Source: Acidobacteriaceae bacterium (GTDB lineage Bacteria > Acidobacteriota > Terriglobia > Terriglobales > Acidobacteriaceae). Taken from it: a DNA stretch of 50,283 nt. Shown piece by piece: positions 34,351 through 44,474 of the stretch. Where the stretch lies: NCBI GenBank assembly GCA_027452245.1, contig DAIDGW010000214.1:1-50283 (forward strand), given 5' to 3'. Every line of letters starts with the position of its first letter. Position 1 is the stretch's first letter. The notes below the pieces were generated by a model. The model saw only the letters and a program-made list of their open reading frames with translations, did not search any database and had not been told where the DNA came from. Position numbers and translations under genes: made by a program.

Positions 34351-35670
34351 CTACTTCCCCGCCATTGCGTTCTCCACATCGACTGCCTTGGAGGGCAGCG
34401 CTGCGCTGAGTTTGATCAGCTTACCAATGGAATCTACGTAAAAATCGTCTTCAATGCGGACGCCAATCTTCTCTTCCGGAATGTAAATCCCCGGCTCGAT
34501 GGTGAAAACCACTCCCGGGCCCAGAGGCGCTTTGTAGTCGCCCGCGTCGTGCACATCGAGTCCCACATAGTGTCCGAGAAGGTGGATAAAATACATGCCC
34601 AGCGGCTTTCCGTGCAGATCTTTGCCATGGGAGTTGATGTAATCCCTGGCAACTTTGTCCAGAGAATTTTCCGAGTCCCCGGCCAGCATTGACTTGCCCG
34701 ATTGAAACGCATCGATCGCCGCCTGCTGCGCGCCGAGAACAATGTCATAGATTTCACGTTGCCGCGGGGTGAAGTGTCCGTCGATCGGTAGCGTGCGCGT
34801 GATGTCGGAGGCGTACATCGAGTACTCTCCCGCCGCATCAATCACCACCACATCTCCTGATTGCATCGTGTTTGTGTTTTCGGAAGAGTGCAGAACCGTC
34901 GAATAGAATCCCGAGCCCACAATCGGAGCGTAGGCCGGACGCTCGCACCCCCGGCGGCTCCATTCATACTGCATCAGCGCGGAAATTTCGAATTCGGCGA
35001 CTCCGGGCTTCACCGCTTTAAATGCCGCAAAATGCGCGGCAACAGATGCATCCACCGCTTTTCGAATCAGCGCCATCTCGCCGGCATCCTTGAGCATGCG
35101 CAATGAAGCGATCATCGGCTTTACATCTTCGAAATGGAGAAAAGAATTCGTACGCTCGAGGAATGCCAAAGGCGCGCTGCTGGCCGAGGTTCGTCCAGAC
35201 GAGGGAACATCGGTATAGATTGTGGGATGCCTTCCGCCGAGAAATTTCTCGACCTCGCTGGGCAGCGTGGCTATATCTGCGACGCGCGCGAAGCCCGTGA
35301 TGCGCGGCGCATCGGGATTTTCCGGCCCCAGCTTCGGCCCCATCCACTTTTCCTGGATGAGGTTTCGTACCGGAAGGAAAAGAATCTCGGCGTAAGGCAC
35401 GGCCGGTGTGTCGGCGCTGGCCTCCGTGGCAGGGTGGATCAGCAAGGCCGCCCCGGGGATCGTGAGTCCGGAGAGATAGTAGAAGTTATTCTCCTGGCGG
35501 AAGCCATAGACTTCGTCGGGCGCTTCAACCGGCGCGAACAAGACGATCAGGCCGCCGGTCTTTTTCGCCAGAGCCTGACGCCGGGCTTGATAGTCCGCAT
35601 TCGGCTGGCGATCAATGGCAAAGGCTGTGATTGAAAGAATCAAGCACCCGAGCAGAAGCAACTTGCGCAT
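34351..35670 (-). CDS. secreted Xaa-Pro aminopeptidase (M24B)
   Basis: A 439-residue M24 metallopeptidase. ATG 35670 is chosen (GGGAGAG just upstream; it begins a signal peptide MRKLLLLGCLILSITAFA), not the earlier in-frame ATG 35700. An N-terminal aminopeptidase-P domain (ENNFYYLSGL) precedes the pita-bread domain, in which all five metal ligands are visible: Asp in VIDAAGEYS, Asp in ASDITRTLP, His in LLGHYVGLDVHD, Glu in TIEPGIYIP and Glu in VRIEDDFYV. It removes N-terminal residues next to proline, here outside the cytoplasm. It runs in the same direction as the binding-protein gene upstream, 26 nt away. Confidence 0.94.
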   Translation of the reverse strand: MRKLLLLGCLILSITAFAIDRQPNADYQARRQALAKKTGGLIVLFAPVEAPDEVYGFRQENNFYYLSGLTIPGAALLIHPATEASADTPAVPYAEILFLPVRNLIQEKWMGPKLGPENPDAPRITGFARVADIATLPSEVEKFLGGRHPTIYTDVPSSGRTSASSAPLAFLERTNSFLHFEDVKPMIASLRMLKDAGEMALIRKAVDASVAAHFAAFKAVKPGVAEFEISALMQYEWSRRGCERPAYAPIVGSGFYSTVLHSSENTNTMQSGDVVVIDAAGEYSMYASDITRTLPIDGHFTPRQREIYDIVLGAQQAAIDAFQSGKSMLAGDSENSLDKVARDYINSHGKDLHGKPLGMYFIHLLGHYVGLDVHDAGDYKAPLGPGVVFTIEPGIYIPEEKIGVRIEDDFYVDSIGKLIKLSAALPSKAVDVENAMAGK

Positions 35671-35696
35671 AGACTCTCCCGCGATTGAAGTACAGA

Positions 35697-36692
35697 TCAC
35701 TTCAACGTCACATTCTTTTTGGCTTGTAAGAATGCATCCACATTAGATCGGTCGATCAGGTCGGAACCAGTATCCACGAATGCAGGAATGGGGGCAAAGC
35801 TGTCTTTCGACCAATCTGTATCAAGACTAGCCGGTCTGTGATGATGCAGGTTGTCGAGCATCTGCAAGCCCACGAAGGCCATCGTGTACGGCTTTTGGGC
35901 AATCGTTGCGGCGATGATCCCCTTCTGGATCCACTGCAAGGTTTCTTCGTCGGTGTCCATAGCCATCACAATTTTGCCCGTGACATGATAACTGTTCAGG
36001 ACATTGGCAATCTCTTTGCCCGATTGCGCCTCAAGGCAGACGAAGGCGTCTACTTTGTCTTTTTCCTTCCCGATAATCTGGGTTGCGGTATCGAACGCGA
36101 TGCGCGGGTCGCCCTGGATATCAACGATGCGGGTGACCTTGACGCCCGGCGTACGTTCGAGCGCGTCGCGATACCCGCGTAAACGATCCTGCAGGTTCGG
36201 TTGGTCGGGCATGGTAAAGACAACGGCATTGCCTTTGCCCTTGAGTTCCTGAGCCAGCCGCTGCCCTCCCATAAAGCCCACTTGATAATTATTCGTGCCC
36301 ACAAAAAAAAGTCTTTTGCTGGCCGGAGCATCGGAATCAATCGTAATGAGCGGAATGCCCGCCGAGATGGCCTTGTCAATGCTTTTCTTGAGTAGAGCAG
36401 CGTCGGCGACCGACAGCAGAATTCCGGTGGCCTTCTTGCCTACCGCGTCGTCCAAGGCGTCGCGTTCCGCCTTGGCGTCGTAATTTTGTGGTCCAACAAA
36501 TACGGCGCGAACTCCGAACTGTCCCGCCGCTTTGGAAAACCCTGCGTCCGCGGTTTGCCAGTAAGGCACTTGCAGGTTAGCGGTGATGAAGTAGTACGTT
36601 TCGTCTGGCGTATGCGCCGAGTTGCACCCAGCCAATAAACCGAGAGTAAGTGCAGAAAGGAACGAGGAAAACCAGCGATCGCGGAGATGCAT
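35697..36692 (-). CDS. sugar-binding lipoprotein (RbsB-like periplasmic protein)
   Basis: A 331-residue substrate-binding protein with a lipoprotein signal (LGLLAGC, C23) and a near-perfect ribosome-binding site AAGGAGG. The type I periplasmic-binding fold is clear: YYFITANLQVPYWQTADAGFSKAAGQFG, ATGILLSVADAALLKKSIDKAISAGIPLITIDSD, RLFFVGTNNYQVGFMGGQRLA, and VKVTRIVDIQGD. The family binds ribose, inositol or similar sugars for an ABC importer or a sensor. No permease or ATPase gene for it is in the window, so it is an orphan here and may instead feed a signalling receptor. Confidence 0.92.
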   Translation of the reverse strand: MHLRDRWFSSFLSALTLGLLAGCNSAHTPDETYYFITANLQVPYWQTADAGFSKAAGQFGVRAVFVGPQNYDAKAERDALDDAVGKKATGILLSVADAALLKKSIDKAISAGIPLITIDSDAPASKRLFFVGTNNYQVGFMGGQRLAQELKGKGNAVVFTMPDQPNLQDRLRGYRDALERTPGVKVTRIVDIQGDPRIAFDTATQIIGKEKDKVDAFVCLEAQSGKEIANVLNSYHVTGKIVMAMDTDEETLQWIQKGIIAATIAQKPYTMAFVGLQMLDNLHHHRPASLDTDWSKDSFAPIPAFVDTGSDLIDRSNVDAFLQAKKNVTLK

Positions 36693-36803
36693 GGAGACCT
36701 CCTTGTACGCGCAATCAGGACTTGCTTAGGAGAAGCCACCCGCAGCTAGAGGATTGTAAACCCGACCGGCAAGGCAGAATTGAAAATATGGCAACAAGGA
36801 GGG

Positions 36804-38438
36804 TTACACGCCGACCGGAAATGGTTTGCTGCTGCGAGCCTCTTCGGCCAGTGAAACGCGGGCGAACCGGCCCTGCAGAAGCGACATCAGTCCCGTGTAC
36901 CAGTAGCCGACCACAAACAGCATGAGAAATGGCACCGTGATGAAATTTTCATTCTGCACAGCGTAATAGACAGTCAGTGCGAAGTAGGTGCCGATCAGCA
37001 GCTCGATCCATGGCACCCAGCCAAGGCGCCGGCGATATTTGGTCGCGCCCACTTTGTCCTGCTTCGATTCGACTCGATATTTCGGCGTGCGGGCAAAGGC
37101 GCTTTGCTTTCCGATCAGCGCCTCGATCACGGCTTTTGTATTGGTCAGGGTGAGGCCGATTCCCAGCGCCATCAGAAACGGCAAATACAGCAGCGCCTTA
37201 GGCCAGCTTTTCGGAAACAGTTCGCGCTGCGAGACAAGGTAAAAGCTGGAAATCGAGAACGTCGATGCCATGAACAGCGGCAGATCGATGTAGAGCATCT
37301 GAAACCATCCCTGATAGAAGCGGATGATCATGGCGGGCAGCAGCAGCACCGAGAGCACGATCATCAGGGGATAGCTCAAATTCGCTGTCAGGTGATACCA
37401 CGCTTCAATCTTGGTATGCAGCGGCGCGTCACTGCGCAACACGCGCGGAAGAATCTTCTTGCCAGTCTGGATCAGCCCCTTGGCCCACCGCGCCTGCTGG
37501 GTCTTGAAAGCCGTCATTTCCACCGGCAGTTCCGCCGGACACTCCACATCCTGTAAGTAAACGAATTTCCATCCTTTGAGCTGCGCACGGTAGGAAAGAT
37601 CCGTGTCTTCGGTCAGCGTGTCGTGCTGCCAGCCGCCGGCTTCTTCAATGGCCTTGCGCCGCCAAACACCCGCGGTTCCGTTGAAGTTGAAAAATACCCC
37701 GCTGCGCGCGCGGCCGGAGTGTTCCAGGACGAAGTGCCCATCAAGCAGGATCGCCTCAACTTGTGTCAGGAACGAATAGTTGCGATTGATGTGGGTCCAG
37801 CGGGTCTGCACCATCCCGATTTTCGGGTCGGTGAAGTGATGGATGGTGCGCAGCAGGAAATCCTCCGGAGGAGCAAAGTCAGCGTCAAAGATCGCGACGA
37901 ATTCCCCCTTGGCGGCATTCAGTCCTTCTGCCAGCGCCCCCGCTTTGAATCCGTGGCGGTTCGTCCGGTGGTGATAGGTGATGGGCTCGCCCAGTGCGGC
38001 GTAGCGTTCGACCAATCCCCGCGCCACCTTGATGGTCTCGTCGGTCGAATCGTCAAGCACCTGAATATCGAGCTTTTCCCGCGGATAATTCAGCTTGCAA
38101 ACCGCTTCCAACAGGCGCTCGATGACGTACTGCTCGTTGAAAATCGGTAGCTGAATCGTAACTCGTGGCAGGTCCGCAAAACGCGCTGGCGGCTCCGAGG
38201 TATGCCGATCCCGATGCTTGTAGTACAGGTAAACCAGAATGTAGCGATGCATGCCGTACCCTGCCAACAGGATCAGTACGACAAAATAAGGAATGAGCAA
38301 GGCTAGGTCGAAGGCATCCGTGTGATACAAGCCCTGGAAAGTTTTGTCGAGCAGATGCTGGCGGATGTACGGACCGATGCCCTTGGGACCACCAAAGAGT
38401 GCCACTGCGCAACAAGCAATGAAATCAGATACGAACAA
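36804..38438 (-). CDS. CslA-like family 2 glycosyltransferase (beta-glycan synthase)
   Basis: A 544-residue processive membrane glycosyltransferase. The start is TTG and lacks a clear ribosome-binding site, so the N terminus is uncertain. One TM helix (about 45-70) precedes the GT2 domain, with the catalytic motifs LDDSTDE, FDADF, TEDTDL and QQARWAKG (QxxRW); four or more TM helices follow. The pattern is closest to plant CslA/CslC-like glucomannan or glucan synthases seen in soil bacteria, rather than BcsA, since no PilZ domain is attached. It probably makes an extracellular polysaccharide. Divergent from the CocE-type hydrolase gene. Confidence 0.92.
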   Translation of the reverse strand: MFVSDFIACCAVALFGGPKGIGPYIRQHLLDKTFQGLYHTDAFDLALLIPYFVVLILLAGYGMHRYILVYLYYKHRDRHTSEPPARFADLPRVTIQLPIFNEQYVIERLLEAVCKLNYPREKLDIQVLDDSTDETIKVARGLVERYAALGEPITYHHRTNRHGFKAGALAEGLNAAKGEFVAIFDADFAPPEDFLLRTIHHFTDPKIGMVQTRWTHINRNYSFLTQVEAILLDGHFVLEHSGRARSGVFFNFNGTAGVWRRKAIEEAGGWQHDTLTEDTDLSYRAQLKGWKFVYLQDVECPAELPVEMTAFKTQQARWAKGLIQTGKKILPRVLRSDAPLHTKIEAWYHLTANLSYPLMIVLSVLLLPAMIIRFYQGWFQMLYIDLPLFMASTFSISSFYLVSQRELFPKSWPKALLYLPFLMALGIGLTLTNTKAVIEALIGKQSAFARTPKYRVESKQDKVGATKYRRRLGWVPWIELLIGTYFALTVYYAVQNENFITVPFLMLFVVGYWYTGLMSLLQGRFARVSLAEEARSSKPFPVGV

Positions 38439-38484
38439 GGTATCTCACGACCGTGACCGGGGCTTTGCAGCTGTCCGCTGCGCT

Positions 38485-38506
38485 GCTTGCATTTCAAACT
38501 GCAAGC
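38485..38506. repeat. perfect inverted repeat between divergent genes
   Basis: GCTTGCA (38485-38491) and TGCAAGC (38500-38506) pair perfectly around an 8-nt centre, 47 nt before the glycosyltransferase start. On the minus strand it overlaps a weak -24/-12-like element (38493-38508, TGGCTTGCAGTTTGAA). A regulator site for the glycosyltransferase is plausible. Confidence 0.4.
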
Positions 38507-38604
38507 CACGCGTCACTTGCCCCTCGCTGATGTCACTGCCATCGCTCAGGACTGCAAACTGGCCCACGGCGCACGGAAAAGTGTAATTTTACCGGAAACC
38601 GCTA

Positions 38605-38610
38605 TATACT
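38605..38610 (+). promoter_or_regulatory. candidate -10 element of the CocE-type hydrolase gene
   Basis: TATACT lies 38 nt before the GTG start, which has a good ribosome-binding site (GGGAGGA). The -35 region is poor (TGTAAT). Confidence 0.4.
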
Positions 38611-38647
38611 CGCGGATTCATTTTCAGAACGAGTCGGGAGGAATCGG

Positions 38648-40513
38648 GTGCGTTTAACCAGGATCGCATTATTCATAGTTTTCGCGGGCATGGCATTGGC
38701 CCAGGAGCAACCCGCCAAGCCCCTCTACAAGTATCAGCAGGTGATGATTCCCGTACGCGATGGCGTGCACCTGCAAACGGTTATTCTGACGCCTGTCGAT
38801 CAGCACGGACCGCTGCCCATCTTGTTCCGGCGCACCCCCTATGGCGTTCCCGATAAAGCCCCCGAGCAGTTGCCGCCCTTTATGAAGGAGCTTGCTCACG
38901 ACGGCTACATCTTCGTCATCCAGAACCTGCGCGGGCGCTTCAAGTCCGAAGGAGTATTCAAGCTTTCTTCGTGGGTGGACCTCAACGATCCCAAGGCGAC
39001 CAACGAGACCACCGACGCTTACGACAGCATCGATTGGCTGGTGAAAAATGTCCCGAACAACAACGGCAAAGTAGGAATGTATGGCGTTTCCTACGACGGT
39101 CTGACCACGGCTCTGGCGCTGCTCCATCCGCATCCGGCGCTGAAAGCTGTCAGCGAGCAGGCCTCTCCCGTCGACCAGTGGATGAATGACGACGATCACC
39201 GTTACGGCGCGCTGCGCGAAAGCTATGACTTCGAATATGCCGTGATGGAGCAGGCCGACAAAGAAAAGAACACCCATTTCGACTTCAACCAGTACGACAC
39301 TTTCAGCTGGTATCTCGATCTGGGCCCGCTCTCCAACATCAACGACCAGTACCTGCACGGCTCAATTCCCTACTGGAACTCCACCATCGAGCATCCTGAC
39401 TACGACGAATTCTGGAAGAAGGAAGCCTGGGTGAACCAGTTGCACGCATCCACCGTCCCCAACCTCAACGTAGCGGGGTTCTGGGACCAGGAAGATCCCT
39501 GGGGACCGTGGCAGATTTTCCGCCACGCCAAGGAGCATGATCCCGACCACACTGATTTCATGGTGGCCGGGCCGTGGTATCACGGCGAATGGTGGGCTCC
39601 CAAGGGAGAGTCGATCGGAATCATCCCATTCGGCGGGCACGAGACATCCCGCGAGTTCCGCGAGAACCTCGAAGCACCATTCTTCCGCTACTACTTGCAC
39701 GGCGAGGGAGAAAAGCCAGCATGGGAGGCTAGCACCTTCCAAAGCGGATCCAATACCTGGCACACCTATCCCGTTTGGCCCCCGAAAGACGCGAAGCTGA
39801 CCAAGCTCTACCTGCAGCCCGACGGCAAACTCTCATTCGAAGCTCCGCGGAATGCCGCGAAGGGCTATCGCGAATACGTTTCCGACCCGGCCAAACCGGT
39901 TCCCTATCGCGCGCGCCCCATCTCCCCGACTTATCCTGGCGGCGATTGGCGAACCTGGGAGGTGGCGGATCAAAGATTCGTGACCGATCGTCCGGATGTG
40001 CTGACCTACGTGAGCGACCCCCTGGATCACGATGTCACCGTGACAGGACAGCTTTCGGCGCATCTGGTCGCGTCAACTTCCGGCACCGATAGCGATTTCG
40101 TGGTGAAGCTGATTGATGTGTTTCCGGACAATGCGCAGAAGGACAGCTGGAATCCTGATTCGGGCCCGAAACCCGGCCAGTACGCGCAGTCCCTGAACGG
40201 CTACGAATTGCCCATCGCGATGGAAGTCCGCCGCGGCCGCTATCTGCAGAGCTTCGAGCATCCGCATGCGCTTCCCGCCAACAAACCAATCGTGTGGGAG
40301 GTTCCGCTGCGCGATCATGATCACGTGTTCCTGAAAGGCCACCGCATCATGGTGGAGGTGCAGTCGACCTGGTTCCCGGTGATCGATCGCAATCCGCAGA
40401 AGTTCGTGCCCAGCATTTATCAGGCGAAGGCATCGGACTTTGTGCCGGCCACGCAACGCGTGTACTGCACGCCCGCGATGCCGTCGTATGTGGAACTGCC
40501 CATTATGCCGTAG
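38648..40513 (+). CDS. secreted CocE/NonD-family alpha/beta-hydrolase
   Basis: A 621-residue S15-type hydrolase (X-Pro dipeptidyl-peptidase/cocaine-esterase superfamily) starting at GTG behind GGGAGGA, with a signal peptide (ALFIVFAGMALA). The substrate pocket start reads MIPVRDGVHLQTVILTP, the nucleophile elbow is GMYGVSYDG, an acid lies in GFWDQEDPWGP and a glycine-rich HYGEWW segment follows; the C-terminal jelly-roll is present (LTYVSDPLDHDVTVTGQ, HRIMVEVQSTWFP). These enzymes cleave acyl or proline-adjacent amide bonds, often in antibiotics or peptides. Exact substrate cannot be told. Confidence 0.93.
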   Translation: MRLTRIALFIVFAGMALAQEQPAKPLYKYQQVMIPVRDGVHLQTVILTPVDQHGPLPILFRRTPYGVPDKAPEQLPPFMKELAHDGYIFVIQNLRGRFKSEGVFKLSSWVDLNDPKATNETTDAYDSIDWLVKNVPNNNGKVGMYGVSYDGLTTALALLHPHPALKAVSEQASPVDQWMNDDDHRYGALRESYDFEYAVMEQADKEKNTHFDFNQYDTFSWYLDLGPLSNINDQYLHGSIPYWNSTIEHPDYDEFWKKEAWVNQLHASTVPNLNVAGFWDQEDPWGPWQIFRHAKEHDPDHTDFMVAGPWYHGEWWAPKGESIGIIPFGGHETSREFRENLEAPFFRYYLHGEGEKPAWEASTFQSGSNTWHTYPVWPPKDAKLTKLYLQPDGKLSFEAPRNAAKGYREYVSDPAKPVPYRARPISPTYPGGDWRTWEVADQRFVTDRPDVLTYVSDPLDHDVTVTGQLSAHLVASTSGTDSDFVVKLIDVFPDNAQKDSWNPDSGPKPGQYAQSLNGYELPIAMEVRRGRYLQSFEHPHALPANKPIVWEVPLRDHDHVFLKGHRIMVEVQSTWFPVIDRNPQKFVPSIYQAKASDFVPATQRVYCTPAMPSYVELPIMP

Positions 40514-40542
40514 AGCCGTCTCGCACCGGCGGCGAAATTCTT

Positions 40543-42090
40543 CTACGCCCAGTAGGTTCGGTCCAGGCTGCGGTATTGGATCGCTTCGGCGATGTGCTTC
40601 GGCTCGAGGGAGTCGCGGTCTTCCAGGTCGGCGATGGTGCGGGCGACCTTCAGGATGCGGTCGTGCGCGCGGGCGCTCAGTCCCTGCTGCGTCATGGCTC
40701 GTTCCAGCAGGCGCTCGCAGTCGGCGGAGAGATCACAGAATGTGCGGATATGGCGCGACGACATCTGGGCATTGCAATAGAGCTTTTCTCGTAATGCGGC
40801 AAAGCGCCCCAGTTGCTTCCCTCGCGTACGCATGACGCGCTCGCGAATCTTTGCCGAATCCTCCGGCTCCACTCCCGAACGCATTTCTTTATAGTTCACC
40901 GCCGGCACGTCGATGTGGATATCGATGCGATCCATCAGCGGTCCGGAAATCTTGGAAATATACCGCTGGATCATGGGCGTCGTGCACTGGCATTCGCGGC
41001 TGCGATCGTTGTGAAATCCGCAAGGGCAGGGATTCATGGCTGCCGCCAGCATGAAGCGTGCCGGAAACGTGAGCGACATGGCGGCGCGGGCAATGCTGAC
41101 CGTCCCATCTTCCAGCGGCTGCCGCAAAACCTCCAAAACGTTGCGGGGAAATTCCGGCAATTCATCCAGAAAGAGCAGTCCGTTATGGGCCAGCGAAACT
41201 TCCCCGGGACGCGGTATCACCCCACCTCCAATCAGACCTGCATCGGAGATCGTGTGATGCGGCGAGCGGTACGGGCGCGTTCCCACCAGGCCTGTGCCGG
41301 AATCGAGAACTCCGGCAACGCTATGAATCTTTGTCGTCTCCAGAGCCTCCTCAAATGTCAGGGGGGGCAGGATCGTCGGCATGCGTTTGGCCAGCATCGT
41401 CTTGCCCGATCCCGGAGGCCCGATCATCAGGATGTTGTGTCCGCCCGCGCAGGCGATCTCGATGGCGCGCTTGGCTGTCTGTTGCCCGCGAACATCTTTG
41501 AAATCAACAAAAAACTGCTGCGATTCGCGCAGCAGCGCATCGCCATTGCTCTTGATTGGGACGATGCCATTGCCCGAGTTCACGAAATGAATCACATCCA
41601 GGAGTGAACGCACGGGATAAACCTCCACACCGCCCACCATCGCCGCCTCTTTGGCATTGGCTTCCGGCACCACCATACGCAGAATCTTCCTGCCGCGGGC
41701 TTCCAGCGCGATCGGCAACGCTCCGCGCACGCCGCGCACACCACCATCCAGCGACAATTCCCCGACAAAGATGCAGTCGGGGACCTCCTTCTTCGTCAAT
41801 CCTCCATAAGCGCCGACAATGCCCAGAGCCATCGGCAGATCGAAACCCGATCCTTCTTTCTTGATGTCGGCCGGAGCCAGATTGATGGTGATATGAGTGG
41901 GCGGAATGTCGTATCCACAATTCTTGAGCGCGGCGCGGACCCGGTCGCGGCTTTCGCGCACTGCGGCGTCGGGCAGGCCAACCGTATGAAAGTGGTCCTG
42001 ATCGGTCTTTATGCCCGAACAATCGACCTCAACCTGAATGATGTTGGCATCGATGCCGTAAACCGCGGCGCTAAGAGTCTTATAGAGCAT
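40543..42090 (-). CDS. comM: ComM/YifB AAA+ ATPase (Mg-chelatase-like)
   Basis: A 515-residue ComM, a hexameric branch-migration helicase that promotes recombination of incoming DNA during natural transformation. The N-terminal Lon-like S5 domain ([38 protein letters not shown] region), Walker [15 protein letters not shown], Walker [12 protein letters not shown] and the C-terminal Mg-chelatase segment with the zinc-ribbon-like CPCGF..REC cysteines are present. Normal length. It converges on the CocE gene. Confidence 0.96.
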   Translation of the reverse strand: MLYKTLSAAVYGIDANIIQVEVDCSGIKTDQDHFHTVGLPDAAVRESRDRVRAALKNCGYDIPPTHITINLAPADIKKEGSGFDLPMALGIVGAYGGLTKKEVPDCIFVGELSLDGGVRGVRGALPIALEARGRKILRMVVPEANAKEAAMVGGVEVYPVRSLLDVIHFVNSGNGIVPIKSNGDALLRESQQFFVDFKDVRGQQTAKRAIEIACAGGHNILMIGPPGSGKTMLAKRMPTILPPLTFEEALETTKIHSVAGVLDSGTGLVGTRPYRSPHHTISDAGLIGGGVIPRPGEVSLAHNGLLFLDELPEFPRNVLEVLRQPLEDGTVSIARAAMSLTFPARFMLAAAMNPCPCGFHNDRSRECQCTTPMIQRYISKISGPLMDRIDIHIDVPAVNYKEMRSGVEPEDSAKIRERVMRTRGKQLGRFAALREKLYCNAQMSSRHIRTFCDLSADCERLLERAMTQQGLSARAHDRILKVARTIADLEDRDSLEPKHIAEAIQYRSLDRTYWA

Positions 42091-42280
42091 TCGGGAGACG
42101 CCCGTCAGCGCCCCATGAGGCAGGGCATACCTCTAAGCAGGCGATAGATGTTCAGGTTACGGGCCGGCGACGATTACTGGCTGTGACGGATGTCACCAAC
42201 CGGCTGTGGAATTCCCAAAATGGGAGCAGGCATTTCCCTCCGGACATGTACTTTGGACCATCCTCGCCAACACAGTAGCC

Positions 42281-42306
42281 AATTGCTGTGCGGGTATTCA
42301 GCAATT
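42281..42306. promoter_or_regulatory. perfect 8-bp inverted repeat just before a kinase start
   Basis: AATTGCTG (42281-42288) pairs with CAGCAATT (42299-42306) around 10 nt, ending 21 nt before ATG 42328 and next to its GGAAGG ribosome-binding site. It may be an operator or an RNA hairpin affecting translation. Confidence 0.4.
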
Positions 42307-42327
42307 AGGATGGAAGGTCATTCCAAT

Positions 42328-44457
42328 ATGAATCCCCCCTCGCAGCCGACGCCACCGCGGTCCCGCGATCAGTTTGACCGCGAAGAATCGCAACTCTGGC
42401 GATGGGCCTTGGGATTCATGATTGTTCTCTCCGTCGCCCTCTCTGCCCTGCTTTGGGAGCGGCTGCAAAGCATCCCTTATGAATTGCGCGCTATCCCTCT
42501 GGGGATTCTGGCTTTGTCCATCCTTTTCGCGGTCTACGCTTACGGCCGCCGACGCCAAGTTTCCGAGCTGAAAAGCGTACTTCAGGGCCTGCAGGAGCAC
42601 GTAGGCGCCGCTCCCTCCGAAGAACAGCTGGATCAACTGAGCCAGATGATCATGCGCTCGCAGCGCAACTTCAAGGAGTTGATCGACTCCTTTGATGATG
42701 TGGCCTGCGCGATCTCGCTGGACGGGTCGCTGCGCACCGTGAATCGGCGGATTTCGCAACTGCTCGGTAAAACCTATTCAGAACTGGTCGGGCAGAGGAT
42801 TTACGACTTCATCGAAGAGCCCACCCGAGATGACGTAGAACGGAACATGGCGCGCTTCCTCGACCGGAAGCACTGGGCTGGTGCGGTTCGCATCCGCCTG
42901 AAAGACAGCGCTCGACCCCTTTATTTCGATTGCGTGGTGAACGCCATCATAAAAGGGGACGAGGTAGTCGGCGTCAGCGTGCTCGGACGCGACGTTACCG
43001 AGCAACGGGAAAAGGAACTTCGCTTTACGGAACTTTTTGAGACGCTGCAGGAAGGCGTCTACTTCAGCACGCCGGAAGGCAAGCTTCTGGATGCCAATCC
43101 CGCCCTGGTCAGCATGCTGGGATATGAGACCAAAGATGAATTGCTCAGAACCGACACGCAGCAATTAAACGTCGATTCCGGCTCCGCCGTGCTTGGCCGC
43201 GCGATTGACGATCGGGGAGGAGTCCGTACGCGGGAAGTTAAATTGCGCCGCAAGGATGGATCCCAGGCCGTCTTTCTGGATTCTTCGCGCGCAGTCTGGG
43301 ACACGAGCGGGAAAATCATCCGTTACCAGGGCACGCTGGTCGATATCACGGAAAAACGAGCAATGGAACGCCAACTGCAACAGCAGGAAGAATTCCGCCA
43401 CCGCTTGCTGCAGAGCTTTCCGGACCTCATCCTGGTCATTGATCTCGAAGAAAAATATACGTTTGTCAGTGAACGCATTCGTGACCTGCTCGGCTATCAA
43501 CCCGAGCACATGCTCGGACGCCGCATCTCGGACCTCGAAAACCACTCCGCCGAGCTTGCGGTGCTCTATCACGAGGTCGCGTCGAGCCGGCAGTTGTTTG
43601 CCTCGGCGGAGTACGGTGCGCGCCATCGTGATGGTTCCTGGCGTACCATGCGCGCTTCTGCCAGCCAGTTATTCGGCACCGATGGGAAACTCAATGGCGT
43701 CATCATGTCGGTCCGCGATGTTACGGTTGAACGCAAACTGGAGCAGCAGATCGTGCAGCGCGAGCGCCTGGCGGCCATGGGCCAGATGATTGGCGGCGTC
43801 GCCCACGAACTCAACAATCCGCTCACCAGCATTCTGGGCGTGAGCGAACTCTTACAGGACAGCGAGACCTCCGAATCGGCTCGCAAACAACTGGGGATGC
43901 TTCAGCAGCAAGCGCGGCGCGCCGCGGAGATTATCCAAAATCTGACGTATTTTGCCCGGCCTCCTGCCGCCGGCAAAAGCCGTATCAACCTGGGAGACGT
44001 TGTCGAACGCACCCTGAACCTCCACGCCTACTCACTGCGCAAGAGCAACATTACGGTGGACTTCCTGCGCGAGCAGAATCTGCCTTACGCCTCGGGCGAT
44101 CCGCAGCAATTAATGCAGGTATTCCTGAATCTGATCGTCAACGCCGAGCAGGCCATTCGCGAGGTACGGGATAAAGGAACGCTGCGCATCCGCATGGGAA
44201 GATCCGAAGATCAGGTCTGGGTAGCGTTCCAGGACGATGGACCGGGCATCGCGCCCGAGAACCTGCCCAACCTGTTCGATCCCTTCTTTACCACGAAACG
44301 ACCGGGCCGCGGCACCGGCTTAGGGCTCAGTATCTGCAAAGCCGTCATGAAGGAACACAGCGGAACCATCGAAGCAGCGAACTCCCCCGAAGGCGGAGCG
44401 GTGTTCACCGTGACCTTGCCCAACGCTGCCAGCGCTTCGACTGAAACTTCCAGCTGA
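42328..44457 (+). CDS. membrane PAS-domain histidine kinase
   Basis: A 709-residue kinase from ATG 42328 (GGAAGG upstream); the frame is open to 42190, but the extra residues are not domain-like. Two TM helices (about 27-46 and 54-72), a short coiled coil, PAS 1 (about 105-225), PAS 2 (about 225-345), PAS 3 (about 345-470), then DHp with H493 in VAHELNNPLTSILGVSEL and an ATPase domain (NAEQAI, DDGPGI, GRGTGLGLSI). No regulator gene is adjacent, so it is an orphan kinase. It is followed closely by a VOC protein, with which it may share a transcript. Confidence 0.93.
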   Translation: MNPPSQPTPPRSRDQFDREESQLWRWALGFMIVLSVALSALLWERLQSIPYELRAIPLGILALSILFAVYAYGRRRQVSELKSVLQGLQEHVGAAPSEEQLDQLSQMIMRSQRNFKELIDSFDDVACAISLDGSLRTVNRRISQLLGKTYSELVGQRIYDFIEEPTRDDVERNMARFLDRKHWAGAVRIRLKDSARPLYFDCVVNAIIKGDEVVGVSVLGRDVTEQREKELRFTELFETLQEGVYFSTPEGKLLDANPALVSMLGYETKDELLRTDTQQLNVDSGSAVLGRAIDDRGGVRTREVKLRRKDGSQAVFLDSSRAVWDTSGKIIRYQGTLVDITEKRAMERQLQQQEEFRHRLLQSFPDLILVIDLEEKYTFVSERIRDLLGYQPEHMLGRRISDLENHSAELAVLYHEVASSRQLFASAEYGARHRDGSWRTMRASASQLFGTDGKLNGVIMSVRDVTVERKLEQQIVQRERLAAMGQMIGGVAHELNNPLTSILGVSELLQDSETSESARKQLGMLQQQARRAAEIIQNLTYFARPPAAGKSRINLGDVVERTLNLHAYSLRKSNITVDFLREQNLPYASGDPQQLMQVFLNLIVNAEQAIREVRDKGTLRIRMGRSEDQVWVAFQDDGPGIAPENLPNLFDPFFTTKRPGRGTGLGLSICKAVMKEHSGTIEAANSPEGGAVFTVTLPNAASASTETSS

Positions 44458-44474
44458 AATTTCCGCAGACGCTC

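Noticed and set aside
41893-42147. 84-codon frame opposite the comM start
   Set aside because: Antisense to the conserved N-terminal domain of ComM, no ribosome-binding site and no domain-like pattern.
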